64,000 bases of DNA from Haladaptatus sp. ZSTT2 (GCF_037081775.1 NZ_JBAMHQ010000001.1:2170001-2234000), one strand, 5' to 3'; counted from the stretch's first letter, positions 34,841 through 43,946 are shown. Program-made: numbers and translations. The notes: generated from the sequence alone by a model not told the origin.

Positions 34841-35452
34841 CTACAAGCGTTCGGCGGCGGCCTCGAACTCCTCGCGGGTGTTGCAGTTTTCGAAACTTTC
34901 CGTCGAACCGTGAGCGTGAATCCTCTCGTCATCGACGATGACGTAATCGAGTTCGAACAGCGGCGCGATAATCTTGTGTTCTCCCGCCGCGAGCGCGGCC
35001 TCACAGGCGTCTGCCATCGGTTGTGCGCGGTACACCGCGTGTGTCGTCTGATACCAGCCGTCGTCCAGTTTGGGAACCGCGGCGTCGTGACCCGCCGCAC
35101 GCTCGAACAGATACGAGACGAGGCCCGCATCCACGAACGGCATGTCGCAGGCGACGACGATGGCGTACTCGGCTGCGACCCCCCGCAAGCCGGTTTTGAT
35201 GCCAGCCATCGGCCCCTCATCTGGCTCCTCGTCTTCTGCGAACGTCACGGGGTGCGGATAGCCTGCCATCGCCTCGCGCATGGCCGCGGTCTGGTCACTG
35301 CGGCAGTTCACGACGAGTTCAGAAATTTCATCGACCAACCGGTCTGCGACCCGTCGAATCATGGGCACACCTGCGAGGGGGGCGACGGCTTTGTCCGCCT
35401 CGCCAAAGCGCGTTGAGCGCCCACCCGCGAGGATGACGGCGGCGCGCGCCAC
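34841..35452 (-). CDS. mobA: MobA-like molybdenum cofactor guanylyltransferase
   Basis: 203 residues with the nucleotidyltransferase front AAVILAGGRSTRFGEADKAVAPL, the GPMAGIKTGLR loop and VACDMPFVDAGLVSYLF metal-binding Asp region. MobA attaches GMP to molybdopterin to give the guanine dinucleotide form used by enzymes of the DMSO reductase superfamily. A GTG start lies 3 nt after the formate dehydrogenase stop, so mobA is the third gene of the operon and supplies cofactor for its product. Function is firm; exact start is set by the spacing. Confidence 0.92.
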   Translation of the reverse strand: MARAAVILAGGRSTRFGEADKAVAPLAGVPMIRRVADRLVDEISELVVNCRSDQTAAMREAMAGYPHPVTFAEDEEPDEGPMAGIKTGLRGVAAEYAIVVACDMPFVDAGLVSYLFERAAGHDAAVPKLDDGWYQTTHAVYRAQPMADACEAALAAGEHKIIAPLFELDYVIVDDERIHAHGSTESFENCNTREEFEAAAERL

Positions 35453-35455
35453 GGG

Positions 35456-38400
35456 TTAGTCCTCCACTGGGTCGGCCGGGCTGACGCGCACGCTCGCCAC
35501 CTTGTACTCGGGAATACCGCTCACCTCGTCGAACGCCTCGTTGGTGAGGCGGTTTACCGCCCCTGCCGCGAAGTGCATCGGGATGAACACGACGCCTTTG
35601 CCCGGGCGGTCGGTGACGACGGCTTTCACGGTAATCTCGCCACGCTTCGATTCGACAGTCACGTAGTCGCCGTCTGCAATGCCGAGCGCCGCTGCGGTTT
35701 CGGGGTGAATCTCCACAAAACTCTCACCGACGTGGGACATGATGCCTTCGACGCGCCGGGTGAGCGTTCCCGTGTGGAAGTGATAGAGGACGCGCCCCGT
35801 CGTCATCGTGAGCGGGTACTCCTCGCCGGGCAACTCGCCGGGTTGCCCCATGTCGGCGGGGACGAATCGTGCCTTGTCGTCCTCGAAGTTGAAGCCGTCC
35901 TCGTAGAGGAACGGCGTGCCCGGATGAGATTTGTCCCAGCACGGCCACTGGAGGCCGCCTTCGGTGGCGAGGCGGTCGTGGTCGATGCCGCCGTAGATGG
36001 GTGTCACGTCTGCAATTTCGTCCATGATGTCCGCGGGATGGTCGTACTTCCAGTCGAAGCCCATGCGGTTTGCGAGCGCTTGCAGAATCTCGTAGTCCTG
36101 TCTCGCCTCGCCGGGTGGGTTCATCGCCTTGCCGACGAGCTGGACGCGGCGTTCGGTGTTCGTGAAGGTGCCGTCTTTTTCGGGGAACGCGGCCGCAGGC
36201 AGAATCACGTCTGCGTACTGGGTCGTCTCGGTCGGGAAGATGTCTTGGACGACGAGGAAGTCGAGGTCAGCGAGGGCTTTCTCGGCGTGGCTGATGTCCG
36301 GCTCTGAAAGCGCCGGATTCTCGCCCATGATGTACATCCCGCGGACGTTTCCCTCGTGGACTTCGTCGAACGCTTCCGGGACTTTCAGGCCCACCTCGTT
36401 CGGCGGGCGGACGCCCCACGCCTCCTCGAATTTGTCGAGCACCGATTCGTCGGTCACGTCCTGATATCCTGGCAGGGAGTTCGGGAGCGTGCCCATGTCG
36501 CCGCCCCCGCCTTGGACGTTGTTGTGGCCGCGGAACGGCGAGAGCCCGGCTTTCTCCTTGCCGACCTGGCCGAGCGTGAGCGCGAGATTGGCGAGCGCGA
36601 GCACGTTCTGGGTGCCGTGGGAGTGTTGGGTCATGCCCATCGCCCAGCCGAAGACGACGTTTTCTGCAGCCGCGAGCGTCTCTGCGGCCTGTTCGAGTTC
36701 GGCAGCCGGAACGTCCGTGAGCCGCTCGACTTCCTCGGGGGTGAACGGTTCGACCTTTTCAACTAACTCGTCAAAGTGCTTCGTATGCTCCTCGATGAAC
36801 GCCTCGTCGTGGAGGTCGTGGTCGATGATGTAGCGCGTGAGGCCGCTAATCCACGCCACGTCGTAGCCGGGTTTCACGCGCGTGAACTGGGTGGCGTGTT
36901 CGCCGATGCCGACTTTGCGCGGGTCGAACACGACCAAGTCCGCGCCCGCGTCTACGCTCTGTTTGATGCGCGTCGCAAGCACCGGGTGGCTCTCGGTGGT
37001 GTTCGACCCGGTGATGAGGTAGGCGTCGGTCTTCCCGATGTCCTCGTTGATGCGGTTGGTCATCGCGCCAAAGCCCACCGTCTGTTTGAGCGCGGCGACC
37101 GTCGAGGAGTGACACAATCGGGCGCAGTTGTCGATATTCTTGGTTCCGAGCACTTGCCGGGCGAACTTCTGCATCAGGTAGTCCTCTTCGTTGGTACACT
37201 TCGAGGAGGCAAAGCAGACGAGCGAATCGGGGCCGGACTCGTCTCGAATCTCGGTGAAGCCCTCGACCACTCGGTCTAACGCTTCGTCCCACGACGCTTC
37301 GTGGAACGCGCCGTCCGCACCGCGAATCAGCGGCTTCGTCAGGCGGTCGTCTGCGTCCACGAACTCGTAGCCGAATTTCCCCTTCACGCAGGTCGAAAAG
37401 TCGTTTACGGGGGCCACGTCGGCGTCGGTTGGCTGAACCCCGAGGAAGTCGTCGTGTTTGGTGTACACATCGAATCTGCATCCCACAGAGCAGTAGCCAC
37501 ACGTCGTCTCGGTCTTCTCGACGCTCCGCAGGCGCACGTCGCTCACGGCGTTCGCCACCGAGAACAGATAGCCTTCGGGGAGGGTTCGGGCCGCGAGGTC
37601 TTCTGCGGTGTGTTCGACCGTTTTCATCGCCTTCTCGCCCAGCCCATCAGCCGTCTTTCGGGCACGCTGTTTCGCCCGCGCCATCATCCGCGCGACGCCG
37701 GATTTTTCGGCGACTTCCGTCTCGCTCATCCCGCCGATGCCGCGATTCGGGGCGTCGTTTTGCACCGCCGTCTCCGCCTTCTCGTGTTCGATGACGTTCC
37801 CAATCGAGTTGCGCTGGTTGAAGCCGGGAATCGGCAGCGTCGCCAGATTGGCCATCCCCTTCGCCGTGAGCGACCCCGTTGGACACACCGTCTCGCAGTG
37901 ACCACACGAGACACACTCAGAGTCGGCCATCGCCTCCGCACCGTTCTGGAAGGCAATCCGGGTATCCGAGCCCGACCCTTCGATGCGGAGGATACCCTCC
38001 ATCTGTACGTCGTTGCAGGCGTCGACGCACCGGGTACACAGGATGCACTTGTTGCGGTCGACCTGGATGAACGGATGCGAATCGTCGAGCGGTTCGTACT
38101 CGTCGCGGTCGTCGAACACGCCGTAGCGCGGGTGCATCACGTCGTTTTCGATGCTCACATCCTGGAGTTCACACCGGCCGTTCTGGTTGCACGTCGTACA
38201 TCGGAGGTTGTGATTCGAGAGCACGAGGTCGAGATTCACGTCGCGGGCTTCGGTCGCCCCAGATGTGTCCGTCGTGACCGACAGCCCGTCTTCTGCCGGG
38301 AAACTGCACGCCGGAACCAGTCCGTGTGCGTCGGTTTCGACCATGCAGGTGCGACACTCGCTTCGCGGGCCAATGCCGTCTGCGGCGTCGGTTCGACACG

Positions 38401-38668
38401 ACTCGCCCGCCTCGTGGCGGTCGTAGTAACAGAGCGCGGGGACGTTGGCGGCCGTCTCCACGCTTCCGAGTGCGTCGATAATGGTCGAATCGGGAGGGAG
38501 CGCGACGGGGGTTCCATCGACAGTGATGGTCGTCAGCTCCTCGCCCGTCGTGCCCACCTCGGGGTCGCTGGCCGTCCCCGGACTGAACGTCTCGGTGAGG
38601 GGGGTGCTCGTTCGGGGGTCGTTAATGCGCGGAACGCCAGGGAGTGGGTCTTGCTTGTCGGTACTCAT
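35456..38668 (-). CDS. fdhA: Molybdopterin formate dehydrogenase alpha subunit (NuoG-type N-terminus)
   Basis: 1070 residues. N-terminal [2Fe-2S] and iron-sulfur domains like NuoG (SECRTCMVE; HNLRCTTCNQNGRCELQ), two ferredoxin-like clusters CILCTRCVDAC and CVSCGHCETVCPTG, an ~85-residue linker, then the Mo/W-bisPGD catalytic domain with CGYCSVGCRF for its own [4Fe-4S]. The active-site ligand position reads NCARLCHSS, i.e. cysteine and not selenocysteine. The C-terminal MGD-binding domain (TGRVLYHFHTGTLTRR) is complete. It oxidises formate and passes electrons through the iron-sulfur chain to the adjacent NuoF-like subunit. Starts 1 nt after that gene's stop, with GAGGTG upstream. Confidence 0.95.
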   Translation of the reverse strand: MSTDKQDPLPGVPRINDPRTSTPLTETFSPGTASDPEVGTTGEELTTITVDGTPVALPPDSTIIDALGSVETAANVPALCYYDRHEAGESCRTDAADGIGPRSECRTCMVETDAHGLVPACSFPAEDGLSVTTDTSGATEARDVNLDLVLSNHNLRCTTCNQNGRCELQDVSIENDVMHPRYGVFDDRDEYEPLDDSHPFIQVDRNKCILCTRCVDACNDVQMEGILRIEGSGSDTRIAFQNGAEAMADSECVSCGHCETVCPTGSLTAKGMANLATLPIPGFNQRNSIGNVIEHEKAETAVQNDAPNRGIGGMSETEVAEKSGVARMMARAKQRARKTADGLGEKAMKTVEHTAEDLAARTLPEGYLFSVANAVSDVRLRSVEKTETTCGYCSVGCRFDVYTKHDDFLGVQPTDADVAPVNDFSTCVKGKFGYEFVDADDRLTKPLIRGADGAFHEASWDEALDRVVEGFTEIRDESGPDSLVCFASSKCTNEEDYLMQKFARQVLGTKNIDNCARLCHSSTVAALKQTVGFGAMTNRINEDIGKTDAYLITGSNTTESHPVLATRIKQSVDAGADLVVFDPRKVGIGEHATQFTRVKPGYDVAWISGLTRYIIDHDLHDEAFIEEHTKHFDELVEKVEPFTPEEVERLTDVPAAELEQAAETLAAAENVVFGWAMGMTQHSHGTQNVLALANLALTLGQVGKEKAGLSPFRGHNNVQGGGGDMGTLPNSLPGYQDVTDESVLDKFEEAWGVRPPNEVGLKVPEAFDEVHEGNVRGMYIMGENPALSEPDISHAEKALADLDFLVVQDIFPTETTQYADVILPAAAFPEKDGTFTNTERRVQLVGKAMNPPGEARQDYEILQALANRMGFDWKYDHPADIMDEIADVTPIYGGIDHDRLATEGGLQWPCWDKSHPGTPFLYEDGFNFEDDKARFVPADMGQPGELPGEEYPLTMTTGRVLYHFHTGTLTRRVEGIMSHVGESFVEIHPETAAALGIADGDYVTVESKRGEITVKAVVTDRPGKGVVFIPMHFAAGAVNRLTNEAFDEVSGIPEYKVASVRVSPADPVED

Positions 38669-38669
38669 C

Positions 38670-40217
38670 TCACACCTCCTCGCACACGCCGGTCGGACAG
38701 CGCCCGGCGGCGTGTTCGATAAAGTCGTTCTCGAAGGCGGCCATCGCCGTCGTCACCGGCCGCGAGGCCATCTGGCCGAAGTCGCACGTACTCGTCTCGC
38801 GCATGACGCGAGCCAATTCACGGATTTTTCCGTCGTCATAGTCGCCATCGTAGACGCTCCTGAGCAGGGTCACCAACTGCGTCGACCCCTCACGACACGG
38901 CACGCACCGCCCGCAGTTTTCCTCTGCAGCGAAGCGCGAGCGCGTCCCTGCGAGCGCGACCGGGCAGGTGTGCGTGCCGAACAGTTCGACGGCTCCATCG
39001 GTGCCTAGATTCGCGTCCAAAAGTGCGGGTGCATTCGCAGCAACGTCGAGCGTTCGCGTGAGGCCACCGAACTGCCCGCCAACGCAGGCGAGTTTGAGCG
39101 ACTCGGAGAAGGAGACTGCATCCTGAACCGCAGAGAGCGAATCGTCGGAAGCGAGTTCGACGGTTGCGCTCGCTTCGCCACCCGTCACGGTCACGAGGCG
39201 TGTGCCGGGGTCTGCGCTGTCTGCGTCAAAGTGGTCGGGTGACAGTATTGCCTCGCGCACCTGTGCGAGCGTACGCGGCGTGTGAATGACGGTGGGACGG
39301 CCGTACAACCCGTACGCGGCGGGCGATGGCGGCCGGAGTCGCGCTTCGAGGCGGTCGTTGCCCTCCATGGCTTCGAGCGCCATTGTCATCTCACCGGCGA
39401 TGAAGCGGTCGGGGCCAGAGACGACTTCGGGTGTCGTTGGCAGGTCGAACGCGGCTTCGAGGGCGGCGACCGCATCTCGCACCCGGCGTTGGGAGAGTTC
39501 GTCCGTTTCGTTTAGGTAGAACACCACATCTGCAGCTTCGTCTTCGCCCACCACCTGCGCGACAGCGAGCGCGGCGTCGATGATGTCGATGGGCGCACCA
39601 CAGAGCAGGGTTCGGTCGGTCTGGTTTCGCGGGTCGCTCTCGTTTGCATTCACGACCACGACCGGGTCGCCCGCGGTTTCTCGGGCGGTGTCCCACGCCT
39701 CGATGATGGATTGGTCGGTGCGGCCGTCGCCGCGTCCACGCCCGAGCAGGCCAAGCGTTCGAAGTCGCGTGGTTGCCTTCTCACTTACCTCCTGCGCGTG
39801 TCTGAACGCAAAGGCGTCGTAATCTGCGGGTGCATCCGGGACGACCCAGCCACAGCGGCCGAGGGTGCGTCGCACCCCGACCGAGAGCGGTCCTGACTCG
39901 GGGACGGGGAACGTCCACTGTGTCTCCTCGTGGGGCACGGAGAAATCTGCGTGGTCGTCTGCGAGCGTCCCGTCTTCGAATGCGGAAATCGCGTCAGAAA
40001 GCGTGTCGTCGTCCGGTTGTATGTAGAACTCGGTCGCGCCATCGCGGGTGAGCGCGACGAGCGGTTCGATGCCGGACAGGCCGGTCGAACTCACGGCAAC
40101 GACTGGTGTGTCTGTCGCCGTCTGCGCGGCCACGGCCCTGAGCCGGTCGCTAGCCTCGCCGTCGCCACAGACCCGAAGTATCGAGGAGCGCCCCACCACA
40201 CCCTGTGTGTCTGCCAT
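38670..40217 (-). CDS. NuoF-like (FMN/NADH-binding type) subunit of the formate dehydrogenase
   Basis: 515 residues with a C-terminal [4Fe-4S] signature ENCGRCVPCREGSTQLVTLL ... TSTCDFGQ as in NuoF/HoxF and a middle SLBB-like part. The flavin loop that should read GRGGAGFPTG is altered to GRGRGDGRTDQ, while the second motif VNANESDPRNQTDR still resembles the NuoF CNADESEPGTFKDR. A NuoE-like thioredoxin fold is absent as a separate gene. First gene of the operon with fdhA and mobA. It likely carries electrons from formate to NAD(P) or another acceptor. Start at MADTQ, 40217; frame is open 17 codons further up. Confidence 0.85.
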   Translation of the reverse strand: MADTQGVVGRSSILRVCGDGEASDRLRAVAAQTATDTPVVAVSSTGLSGIEPLVALTRDGATEFYIQPDDDTLSDAISAFEDGTLADDHADFSVPHEETQWTFPVPESGPLSVGVRRTLGRCGWVVPDAPADYDAFAFRHAQEVSEKATTRLRTLGLLGRGRGDGRTDQSIIEAWDTARETAGDPVVVVNANESDPRNQTDRTLLCGAPIDIIDAALAVAQVVGEDEAADVVFYLNETDELSQRRVRDAVAALEAAFDLPTTPEVVSGPDRFIAGEMTMALEAMEGNDRLEARLRPPSPAAYGLYGRPTVIHTPRTLAQVREAILSPDHFDADSADPGTRLVTVTGGEASATVELASDDSLSAVQDAVSFSESLKLACVGGQFGGLTRTLDVAANAPALLDANLGTDGAVELFGTHTCPVALAGTRSRFAAEENCGRCVPCREGSTQLVTLLRSVYDGDYDDGKIRELARVMRETSTCDFGQMASRPVTTAMAAFENDFIEHAAGRCPTGVCEEV

Positions 40218-40250
40218 TACTAGCGATGCGGATGCAACAGAGGAAAGGCT

Positions 40251-40269
40251 TGTGGCACGGCGTACCACA
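40251..40269. promoter_or_regulatory. Inverted repeat at the fdh operon promoter
   Basis: TGTGGCAC-GGC-GTACCACA: 8-bp arms with one G-T mismatch. It lies about 20-40 nt downstream of a TATA-like TAAAATA (minus strand, 40288-40296) and 34 nt before the operon start codon, so it covers the expected transcription start and leader. Could be an operator or a leader hairpin. Confidence 0.45.
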
Positions 40270-40291
40270 GCGACTCGCTTGCAGGCGTATT

Positions 40292-41419
40292 TTACTGTCT
40301 AATCGAGAGCGCGTCGGAGGCGCTGACCGCCGAGAGCGTGACGGTAAACACCGTTCCTTCGTCGCCCGTCGAGGAGAGCGAGATGGTTCCGTCGTACTTC
40401 TCTACGAGAGTTTTCACGAGGTAGAGGCCGAGGCCGTGGTCTGTGTGTTCTTGCTGTTCGAACAGGGTGTCCATGACGTACGAAGGGAGGCCGGGGCCGT
40501 TGTCTTCGACGCGAACCGACACGGTATCGTCGGCTTTCGTCACGGTGAGCGAGACGTGCGGTGCGTCGCTGTCGTTGTGGACGATGCCGTTTCTGACGAG
40601 GTTCATGAATATCGACCCGACCAGCGCGTCTGCGTGGACGTAGGCGTGCTCCGGTATCGTGAGGTCGATTGTCGCAGCCGGGTACGCTTCGTTGAGCGCT
40701 GCTATTTCGACCGTAAGAATTTCCGTGAGGTCGACTGCTTCGAGTTCGTATTCGTCGGTCGGTAGCTGGGCGAGGACCCGCACGTTCTGGATGAGTTCGG
40801 TGACGAGGTCGCTCTGGCGGCGAATTCGTTCGAGGCGGTCGCGGGCGGTTTCGTCGGGATTCGATTCGAGGAGAACACCTGCCATCGCTTGAATCACCAT
40901 CACCGAGTTCAGGATGTCGTGGCGCAACAGGTCGTTTAGGTGTTCGAGACGGACGCGTTCTGCCTCTGCGAACTCGGCTGAGAGTTCTGCCCGGGCGCTT
41001 GCCTCTGCTTGCTGTATCGCACGGGCTTCGTTCGTGCCGATGATGAAGCCCGCGTTCGCCCCGATACCCACAGCCACTGGCAGCATGAAACTCGCTTTCT
41101 CACTCAGTAGAGGAACCTCAGTTGCAAAGAGGACGAGCAAAGCCAAGGCTCCCACAGAGAGCATGCTGCCAAACACCCACCCTGCAATCCGACGACGTAC
41201 TGTTTCCCGAAACGATTGCTGCGAGAGCCAGCCCACGCCCAGGAGCAGCGACGTTGGGAACAACGCGAGCAGACACAACTCCACGATGTGGTGGAGGTCG
41301 AACAGGTGTCGGATTTCGTCTACAACTATTAAATGTAGAATAAAAAAGGTGAAGAGCACCACTCCGAGACCGGCGATGCTAGCCGTCGAAGCAGCGAAAG
41401 GAACCGTGCGAGTTGACAC
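40292..41419 (-). CDS. Membrane sensor histidine kinase
   Basis: 375 residues: five to six membrane helices to about residue 130, then H-box DLLRHDILNSVMVIQAMAG, N-box NLVRNGIVHNDSDAPHV, G1 VEDNGPGLPSYVMDTLF and G2 DHGLGLYLVKTLVEKYDG. The N-box has GIVHN where NAVEHN is usual. It ends 74 nt before the formate dehydrogenase operon on the same strand; the operon has its own TATA element between them. It may control that operon, but no response regulator lies nearby. The sensor domain is only membrane helices. Confidence 0.9.
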   Translation of the reverse strand: MSTRTVPFAASTASIAGLGVVLFTFFILHLIVVDEIRHLFDLHHIVELCLLALFPTSLLLGVGWLSQQSFRETVRRRIAGWVFGSMLSVGALALLVLFATEVPLLSEKASFMLPVAVGIGANAGFIIGTNEARAIQQAEASARAELSAEFAEAERVRLEHLNDLLRHDILNSVMVIQAMAGVLLESNPDETARDRLERIRRQSDLVTELIQNVRVLAQLPTDEYELEAVDLTEILTVEIAALNEAYPAATIDLTIPEHAYVHADALVGSIFMNLVRNGIVHNDSDAPHVSLTVTKADDTVSVRVEDNGPGLPSYVMDTLFEQQEHTDHGLGLYLVKTLVEKYDGTISLSSTGDEGTVFTVTLSAVSASDALSIRQ

Positions 41420-41677
41420 GTCTTACCCCATTGTCTCATGCAGCGTGCTTAATTATTGTGCTAGAGACACTCATATTACTCTTCTGACGTACGTGCGTTG
41501 TCGTGGCTCATTGATTTTCCAATCAAGTCTGTGCCAGCTCCAAGCTGCTGTCGTCACGTACAAGACAAACATACTTGTCTTAGATACATTTTTATTGGTT
41601 TGTGTAGAGGTCACAACAACTGTGTTTCAGCGCATGCTCCCCAACCTACCGCAGCATTCGTCAAGTCGGAGGCAGCG

Positions 41678-42316
41678 ATGAGCGTCTCGTTCGACCTGTT
41701 CGGGACGCTCGTTGAGGCTGAGTATCCGGAGAATCCGGCCGCCGCCGTCGGCGCGGAACTGGCCGCGAGAAACGTCGCCGTTCCCGACGATTGGGAGGAC
41801 GCCTACCACGAGGTACACATCGACGCTCCCGACGGCGCGGAAGTGCCGCTTCCGGCCCACGTCAACGCCGCACTCCGCAGCCGTGACGTGGATTTCAGAA
41901 CCGGTGGCGACGGCCACGGCAACGTGGTTCGCCGGGCGCTCGTCGCCGCGTTCGACCCCGACGTGACCACCCGCGAGGGAGCCGTCGAAGCCGTCAAAGC
42001 CGCCGCAGACCGCGGCCCGGTCGCCATCCTCTCGAACTGCAGCGTCCCCGACCTCGCAAACCGGACGCTCATTCGCTCTGACCTCTACCCACCGATGTTC
42101 GACTGTATCATGACGAGCCTCGGCTGTGGCTGGCGCAAACCCGACGCCCGCGCGTTCGAGTCGGTGGCCCGTATGCTCGACACACCCATCGAGGACCTGA
42201 TTCACGTCGGTGACGACCCCGAAACCGACGGCGGCGCGACAGCTGCAGGCGCAACCGCCGTCCTGCTAGACGACGTCCCTCTCACGGAGTTTCCCGACTG
42301 GTTGGAGGCCCACTGA
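41678..42316 (+). CDS. HAD-superfamily hydrolase, first gene of the cobalamin operon
   Basis: 212 residues with the HAD motifs: nucleophile Asp in SFDLFGTLVE, ILSNCSVPDL (motif II), Lys in GWRKPDARAFE (motif III) and VGDDPETDGGAT (motif IV). GGAGG precedes the ATG. The TGA overlaps the next ATG by one base (TGATG). It heads a nine-gene operon for the late steps of B12. A phosphatase for alpha-ribazole-5-phosphate is otherwise missing there, so this is a good candidate for that role or for another phosphoester in the pathway. The family is broad, so this is an inference. Confidence 0.85.
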   Translation: MSVSFDLFGTLVEAEYPENPAAAVGAELAARNVAVPDDWEDAYHEVHIDAPDGAEVPLPAHVNAALRSRDVDFRTGGDGHGNVVRRALVAAFDPDVTTREGAVEAVKAAADRGPVAILSNCSVPDLANRTLIRSDLYPPMFDCIMTSLGCGWRKPDARAFESVARMLDTPIEDLIHVGDDPETDGGATAAGATAVLLDDVPLTEFPDWLEAH

Positions 42317-43212
42317 TGGGACTGTCGGCCATTCTCGCCGTGGGACTCGCGTTCGTGCTCGATGCGCGCTTTGCGGAGCCACCAGCACGCGTTCACCCCG
42401 TGGCGATGTTCGGCCGACTCATCGCGCCGCTCGACCGCGATTGGCGCACGCCAACACTCGTCGGCGCGGCGATTGCACTCTTTTTTCCACTCGCGGCGGC
42501 GCTCGTCGCCGCAAGCACGATTTTCGTCATTTCCACGCCCCTGCTCGCCGCGCTCGTTGCCGGACTCTGGCTGTTTTCGACCACGAGTCGGTCGATGCTC
42601 GTCTCGCTCGCCCGTGACGTGCTCGCGGCCATCGACGCGGATGATCCGACCGCACGCAGCCATATCCGCGGTCTCGTCGGTCGAGAAACCACCAATCTCT
42701 CGCCGGGCGAACTCCGCAGCGGCGCGGTCGAGAGCGCGGCCGAAAATCTCGCAGACGGGCTCGTCGCACCCCTGCTCGCGTTCGCCCTCGGCGTGCAGGT
42801 CTCGCTCGCCGCCGGCGTCGCTGGTGCGGTGTGGGTGAAAGCTGTGAACACGCTCGATTCGATGCTCGGCTATCCAGACAAACCCCACGGCACCGCGAGC
42901 GCCCGCCTCGACGACGCGGTGATGTGGCTTCCCGCCCGCGCAAGCGCCGCCTTGCTTGCGCTTGCCGCCCGGAATCTGCGCGCGCTCTCCGTGGCACGAA
43001 GGTGGGCACACGCACCGCCGTCGCCCAATTCTGGCTGGCCGATGGCGACGCTCGCCGCGGCGACGAACGCCCAACTGCGAAAACCCGACACCTACACGCT
43101 GAATCCCGAGGCGTCGCTGCCGAGTTCTGAGAGGGCAACCCGCGGCGTCCGCATCGTGAACGTCGCGTGCGTCCTCGCCTTTTTCCTCGCCGGGGTGATT
43201 GCGTGGTTCTGA
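42316..43212 (+). CDS. cbiB: Adenosylcobinamide-phosphate synthase CbiB
   Basis: 298-residue membrane protein of the CbiB/CobD family (about six hydrophobic helices). Diagnostic segments: LDARFAEPPARVHPVAMFGRL at the N-terminus, SHIRGLVGRETTNLSPGELR, ESAAENLADGLVAPLLAF and VKAVNTLDSMLGYPDKPHG. It attaches the aminopropanol (phosphate) arm to adenosylcobyric acid at the membrane. Overlaps the next gene by 10 nt. Confidence 0.95.
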   Translation: MGLSAILAVGLAFVLDARFAEPPARVHPVAMFGRLIAPLDRDWRTPTLVGAAIALFFPLAAALVAASTIFVISTPLLAALVAGLWLFSTTSRSMLVSLARDVLAAIDADDPTARSHIRGLVGRETTNLSPGELRSGAVESAAENLADGLVAPLLAFALGVQVSLAAGVAGAVWVKAVNTLDSMLGYPDKPHGTASARLDDAVMWLPARASAALLALAARNLRALSVARRWAHAPPSPNSGWPMATLAAATNAQLRKPDTYTLNPEASLPSSERATRGVRIVNVACVLAFFLAGVIAWF

Positions 43213-43946
43213 CGGCCCTCAAGGGCGCGCTCGGCTTCCTCTCACAGGTTCCCGTCGGACAGACCGGAACGGCGTGGGAGGCCTTTTTGCGAACTCCGGC
43301 CGCGTTCCCGCTCGCGGGGTACGTCATCGGTGGGCTCCTCGCGGTTCCTTTGCTCCTCCCACTTCCACCAGCGACGGCGGCCATCGTGTTCGTCTGCTGG
43401 CTGCTCGTCGTCACCGGCATCAACCACGCAGACGGCGTGGCAGACCTCGGTGACGCGCTCGCGGTCCACGGCGGCCCCGAACGCAGACGCGAAGTCATGC
43501 GCGATACGACCGTCGGGGTCGGAGCCGTTCTCGCCGTCTGTGTCGTGTTTCTCGGCGTCGCAACCGCAGGATTCTCGCTCGCAAGCCTTCCACTCGCGGC
43601 GCTCTCTGTGGTCGTCGCCGCCGAGGTCAGCGCAAAACTCGGGATGGTGCTGGTCGCGTGCTTCGGGACGGCCGCCCACGAGGGACTCGGCTCCGCGCTC
43701 ACCGAACCGCTTGGCCCGCTCTCGTTCGCCCTCCCGCTGCTCGTCTCGCTTCCCGTCGTGGCGCTTTCGTGGCCCACACCTGCCGCGTCCGTCGCGCTCG
43801 TCGCCGGACTCGCAACCGCACTCGTCGTGTTCTGGTGGGCGAACCGCACGCTCGGCGGCGTGAGCGGCGACGTACTCGGCGCAACCAACGAACTCGCGCG
43901 CGCCGTCGCGCTCCACGCGGGGGTGGTCGCATGGATGCGCTGGTGA
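43203..43946 (+). CDS. cobS: Adenosylcobinamide-GDP ribazoletransferase CobS
   Basis: 247-residue polytopic membrane protein. The start GTG at 43203 lies inside the end of cbiB. The family motif GINHADGVADLGDAL contains the conserved Asp/His residues, with VGQTGTAWEAFLRTPAAFPLAGYVIGG at the N-terminus. It joins the alpha-ribazole (phosphate) to adenosylcobinamide-GDP to complete the nucleotide loop. The alternative CTG/GTT starts are non-standard; GTG is best. Confidence 0.95.
   Translation: MVLTALKGALGFLSQVPVGQTGTAWEAFLRTPAAFPLAGYVIGGLLAVPLLLPLPPATAAIVFVCWLLVVTGINHADGVADLGDALAVHGGPERRREVMRDTTVGVGAVLAVCVVFLGVATAGFSLASLPLAALSVVVAAEVSAKLGMVLVACFGTAAHEGLGSALTEPLGPLSFALPLLVSLPVVALSWPTPAASVALVAGLATALVVFWWANRTLGGVSGDVLGATNELARAVALHAGVVAWMRW

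Noticed and set aside
37301-38722. Plus-strand frame of 473 codons opposite fdhA
   Set aside because: Arg/Val/His-rich antisense shadow of a strongly supported formate dehydrogenase gene.
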